DNA of 15,232 nucleotides from Candidatus Neoanaerotignum tabaqchaliae (lineage in GTDB: Bacteria > Bacillota > Clostridia > Lachnospirales > Anaerotignaceae), in assembly GCA_904420235.1 (NCBI GenBank), contig CAJFUS010000129.1, positions 1 through 15,232 on the forward strand, written 5' to 3'. Position numbers and translations under genes: made by a program. Positions 12,640 through 15,232 of the stretch are shown here, piece after piece. Position 1 is the stretch's first letter. The number at the start of each line of letters is the position of its first letter. Under the pieces are notes generated by a model, which was given only the letters and a program-made list of their open reading frames with translations, was not told the origin of the DNA and did not search any database.

Positions 12640-15141
12640 TTAATTATAAATAAGTCGCGGTTCCGATAAATTGCCTTCTTTTGTAAGATGGCAATGATAA
12701 TATTTATTGGCCCCATTAAGCTTATAAATCATGCTTACACTATAGTCAAGGTCAAAAAGCACAGCGTTCAAAGAAGCATTTTTGCCCTCTGCCTCTATTT
12801 CGGAAAAAATACCACTGTCAATAATTTCTTTTTGGTTAACAATCCATTCATAATTTAATTTTGAAAGTCCGGCCTTATTCATTCTAAAAACCATGTCAAA
12901 ATCATGACTGCCTGTATTATATTTAAAATTGCAATACATTTCATTGTCATCAAATTTATGGCCGTGCAAATTAAAAAGCTCTATGAATTTCTCAAAGCCC
13001 TGATGGTTTATAACTATACACGATATAGCCCTCAGTTTTTCATCTGAGTCCATATCTAATCCCAACTGAAGCTTTTTATCGCTTTCGGGGTCTATCCAGT
13101 GATATTCCATTTGCTCTAAAGAGGCGCCCTCCAGTATCTCTCTGTGCAAAGTTAAGAACTCATGGTCTCCTGGAACAATTTCAAGGCCGTTCTTTACGGC
13201 TTCAAGAGCTCCGTTATAATCTCCAAAATAACTGCGCAGTTTTCCAACTTGAAGCCAAATCCATGGATAGTCCGGTTCCTCCTTCGTTCCGGCTTCGGCA
13301 TATGACAAGGCCTCGTTAATGCGTCCGCAATACATTAAGGCCACAGAATATCTGTAATACCACATTCCGCAGTTTTTCGCGTTTTTCTCTGAATACGGAA
13401 GGAGTTGTGCTGCCTTATAATAATATTCATATTGGTCTATATTAAGGCAGGCATAGGCATACCACAAGGCAATCTGTAAATCCTCCTTGGCTTGCCGCTC
13501 GGTAAAAGTTCTGCTGTTAACGCCGGATTTAATAAAGTTTTCCAAATATTCCAGCATTTGATAATAATATCCGCTGTTTCCCTCAACAAAAGCCTCTAAG
13601 TCATCTATTTCCTTTTGTCCTAAAAGGGAACCCCGTCCCTCTGTTTGAAATTCGTCCTCTTCTGAGTTATCATCTGTTTTGTTTATAAGCCTTACGGCTC
13701 CAACATCCCTTCTGAAAGAATGAAAAATAGCCCATTGAACATCACTTTTTTTAAAAAAATCAACGGCTGCTTCAAGAACAGGCTCTAAATCCCACGCTAT
13801 AAAATCAAGATACCCGCAGAAAAGTCCGCTGGCTCCACCTATAAACGTAACGGACGCCTTTCCGGCGTGTTCTGTTATTGCTGCCTCAAGGGTTTCTCTA
13901 AAAGAAAGAATTTTCTCGCTTCTGTCATCGCCATTAAAACTGTCAATAGGATAGCATAAAAAGCCGGCGGCTATTCCGTCTTTATAACATGTGTCAACGG
14001 CATAATTATAGTTTTTAATATATCCGTCTATAAAGGCAGGACAATTTGTGGAACCGGCAAACACGTCAAAACGCCAGTCCGCGTTAGGGTCGTTTATGGG
14101 CTCCAAGCTGTATGCCATATAGCTTTTTTCAATATATTCATCAGCCCTAACGGGAATTTCTATTCCTTTGCTCTCAAATACCTGAGGAAGCTCTGAAAGA
14201 ACTATTGAATAACCGCTTTCAGGCGGCTCTTCCAAAACATTAAAACCAGTTATGTAATTCATGGCCGTAATTTCACCTATGGTTCGGTCTGTTAAACATG
14301 ACAGCATATACCAAGTCTCTTCTTTGTTTTCTTTAATCGCTGGCATAAGTTTTTTGCAGTAAAGGGAAATAGATATTGTATTATTTTCCTCATGCTCAAT
14401 CCAAACCCTAACATCTCTTGCAGAAATATCGTTGTTTGAAAATCTTAGAACAACGTCGGTATTCATTTGGCGGCCGGCAATAATATTCCATTTCTCAAAG
14501 ATACAGGCTGGAGCATTTGCCTTGAAATACATAATAGCGAAAAGCTTCGCCTTTTCTCCATCGGGAATAAGCACCAGTTCATATTTTTCCCCATTAAATC
14601 CTATTTCAAATATTATATCGCTAAACGCTATATTTAATATCTTATCGCATATATCCAAAAGCTCTTTATAGGCTTCTTCGCCTAAATCAACCATATGTCT
14701 AATTTGCGGCTCATTTTTTTGAAAGGCTTCCCACGCCTCAGCGACGCGTGTTCTGAAATTTTTGTTGAATCTTGGAAATGTTAGACGGTTAAGGCACTCG
14801 TTAATAAATTCCTCTGTGTCCTTATCGCCGGGCCTTGCCTCAAGTGCCTTTTCAAAATAATAAAGGGCCTCATCTTCCCACCCTAAAAAATAGTAAGCAT
14901 ATGCCATGCGAAAATTCCAACAATGGTCTCCCTCAAAATATTCGGCATGGGGTTTTAAAAGTTCCAACGCTTTTTTATAAAGCTCGATGTCATCAAGCTC
15001 GGCTATGTTGTTATAGGCTCTGGCAAGTTCGCTGTCAAGTTCCGGCGTTCTTTTGTTTTCTGGTATGGCCTCAATAGCGTCTATTATATTTTGATATTCC
15101 TCATTGTCATTCCAAATTTGGCATTGGGAAAGTATGTCCAT
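12640..15141 (-). CDS. Large TPR-repeat protein with unrecognised central and C-terminal domains
   Basis: This encodes 833 residues, with no signal peptide or membrane segment, so probably cytoplasmic. AAGGAGG lies 7 bases before the ATG. N-terminal TPR-like helices (about 1-120) include WNFRMAYAYYFLGWEDEALYYFEKALEARPGD. A mixed alpha/beta region follows (about 125-330, with FEIGFNGEKYELVLIPDG), then a second one (about 335-490, with FIGGASGLFCGYLDFIAWDL). An acidic linker (488-502) leads to a second TPR block (about 555-670: ALMYCGRINEALSYAEAGTKEEPDYPWIW, then LRSYFGDYNGALEAVKNGLEIVPGD). The C-terminal domain (about 680-833) is rich in beta strands and may be a separate module. I do not recognise the non-TPR domains and assign no function; TPRs suggest a protein-binding scaffold. 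No clear terminator lies in 12540-12639, so the SLH gene may follow on the same transcript. Confidence 0.85.
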   Translation of the reverse strand: MDILSQCQIWNDNEEYQNIIDAIEAIPENKRTPELDSELARAYNNIAELDDIELYKKALELLKPHAEYFEGDHCWNFRMAYAYYFLGWEDEALYYFEKALEARPGDKDTEEFINECLNRLTFPRFNKNFRTRVAEAWEAFQKNEPQIRHMVDLGEEAYKELLDICDKILNIAFSDIIFEIGFNGEKYELVLIPDGEKAKLFAIMYFKANAPACIFEKWNIIAGRQMNTDVVLRFSNNDISARDVRVWIEHEENNTISISLYCKKLMPAIKENKEETWYMLSCLTDRTIGEITAMNYITGFNVLEEPPESGYSIVLSELPQVFESKGIEIPVRADEYIEKSYMAYSLEPINDPNADWRFDVFAGSTNCPAFIDGYIKNYNYAVDTCYKDGIAAGFLCYPIDSFNGDDRSEKILSFRETLEAAITEHAGKASVTFIGGASGLFCGYLDFIAWDLEPVLEAAVDFFKKSDVQWAIFHSFRRDVGAVRLINKTDDNSEEDEFQTEGRGSLLGQKEIDDLEAFVEGNSGYYYQMLEYLENFIKSGVNSRTFTERQAKEDLQIALWYAYACLNIDQYEYYYKAAQLLPYSEKNAKNCGMWYYRYSVALMYCGRINEALSYAEAGTKEEPDYPWIWLQVGKLRSYFGDYNGALEAVKNGLEIVPGDHEFLTLHREILEGASLEQMEYHWIDPESDKKLQLGLDMDSDEKLRAISCIVINHQGFEKFIELFNLHGHKFDDNEMYCNFKYNTGSHDFDMVFRMNKAGLSKLNYEWIVNQKEIIDSGIFSEIEAEGKNASLNAVLFDLDYSVSMIYKLNGANKYYHCHLTKEGNLSEPRLIYN

Positions 15142-15223
15142 AGGGCGGCCTCCTTATGATTTTTGAAAATACTAAAATTAAATATGGCGCTTTTTTCACA
15201 TGTTTTTAAATGTTTTATTTTTT

Positions 15224-15229
15224 ATTATA
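15224..15229 (-). promoter_or_regulatory. Probable -10 box of the TPR-protein gene
   Basis: A perfect TATAAT (15229-15224) on the minus strand lies at the window edge, so its -35 box is outside. Transcription would start near 15217, giving a 75-base AT-rich leader. In such AT-rich DNA this could be chance. Confidence 0.4.
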
Positions 15230-15232
15230 GCA

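Overview
The window looks like chromosomal DNA from an AT-rich, low-GC Gram-positive anaerobe of the class Clostridia. The grounds are strong AGGAGG-type ribosome binding sites, consensus TTGACA/TATAAT promoters, lipoprotein signal peptides, an S-layer-homology protein, RecD2 without RecB/RecC, and riboswitch classes typical of Firmicutes (yybP-ykoY and yjdF). Nearly all genes are on the minus strand; only a 3' gene fragment at the left edge and mntP are on the plus strand. I see no insertion sequence, prophage, tRNA, rRNA or CRISPR array.

Layout, left to right. Bases 1-33 appear to be the tail of a plus-strand gene, followed by a two-way terminator. A DUF4352-like lipoprotein (178-714) has its own promoter. 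Next is a tight four-gene minus-strand operon, transcribed recD2 (3354-5606), comF-like phosphoribosyltransferase (2647-3342), plsC (1877-2602), then a ComEC-like metallo-beta-lactamase-fold lipoprotein (976-1884), ending in a terminator near 848-875. A separate bioY biotin-transporter gene (5735-6271) has a near-perfect promoter. Facing it is mntP (6756-7340), a manganese exporter under a yybP-ykoY Mn2+ riboswitch whose expression platform is a clear intrinsic terminator.

The gene 7441-7857 is yjdF (DUF2992). It is preceded by a yjdF-type leader RNA in which an exact 8-nt anti-Shine-Dalgarno can mask the ribosome binding site. Then comes a catabolic-looking operon transcribed gntR (10738-11433), larA-like (9395-10685), class-III aminotransferase (8029-9369). 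It is driven by a good promoter (11670-11698) whose -10 and start site are covered by two overlapping perfect inverted repeats, probably the operator of the operon's own GntR/FCD regulator. The larA-like gene keeps all the Ni-pincer catalytic residues but is frameshifted near its 3' end at a run of eight A's: the open frame stops at 387 residues, while the typical C-terminus continues in another frame to base 9395.

At the right end, an 833-residue protein with TPR blocks and unrecognised domains (12640-15141) is followed by a small secreted SLH-repeat protein (11877-12539). The main points of interest are the larA frameshift, the compound operator, the yjdF leader, the larA/aminotransferase intercistronic hairpin, and the unassigned substrate of the racemase/aminotransferase pair.
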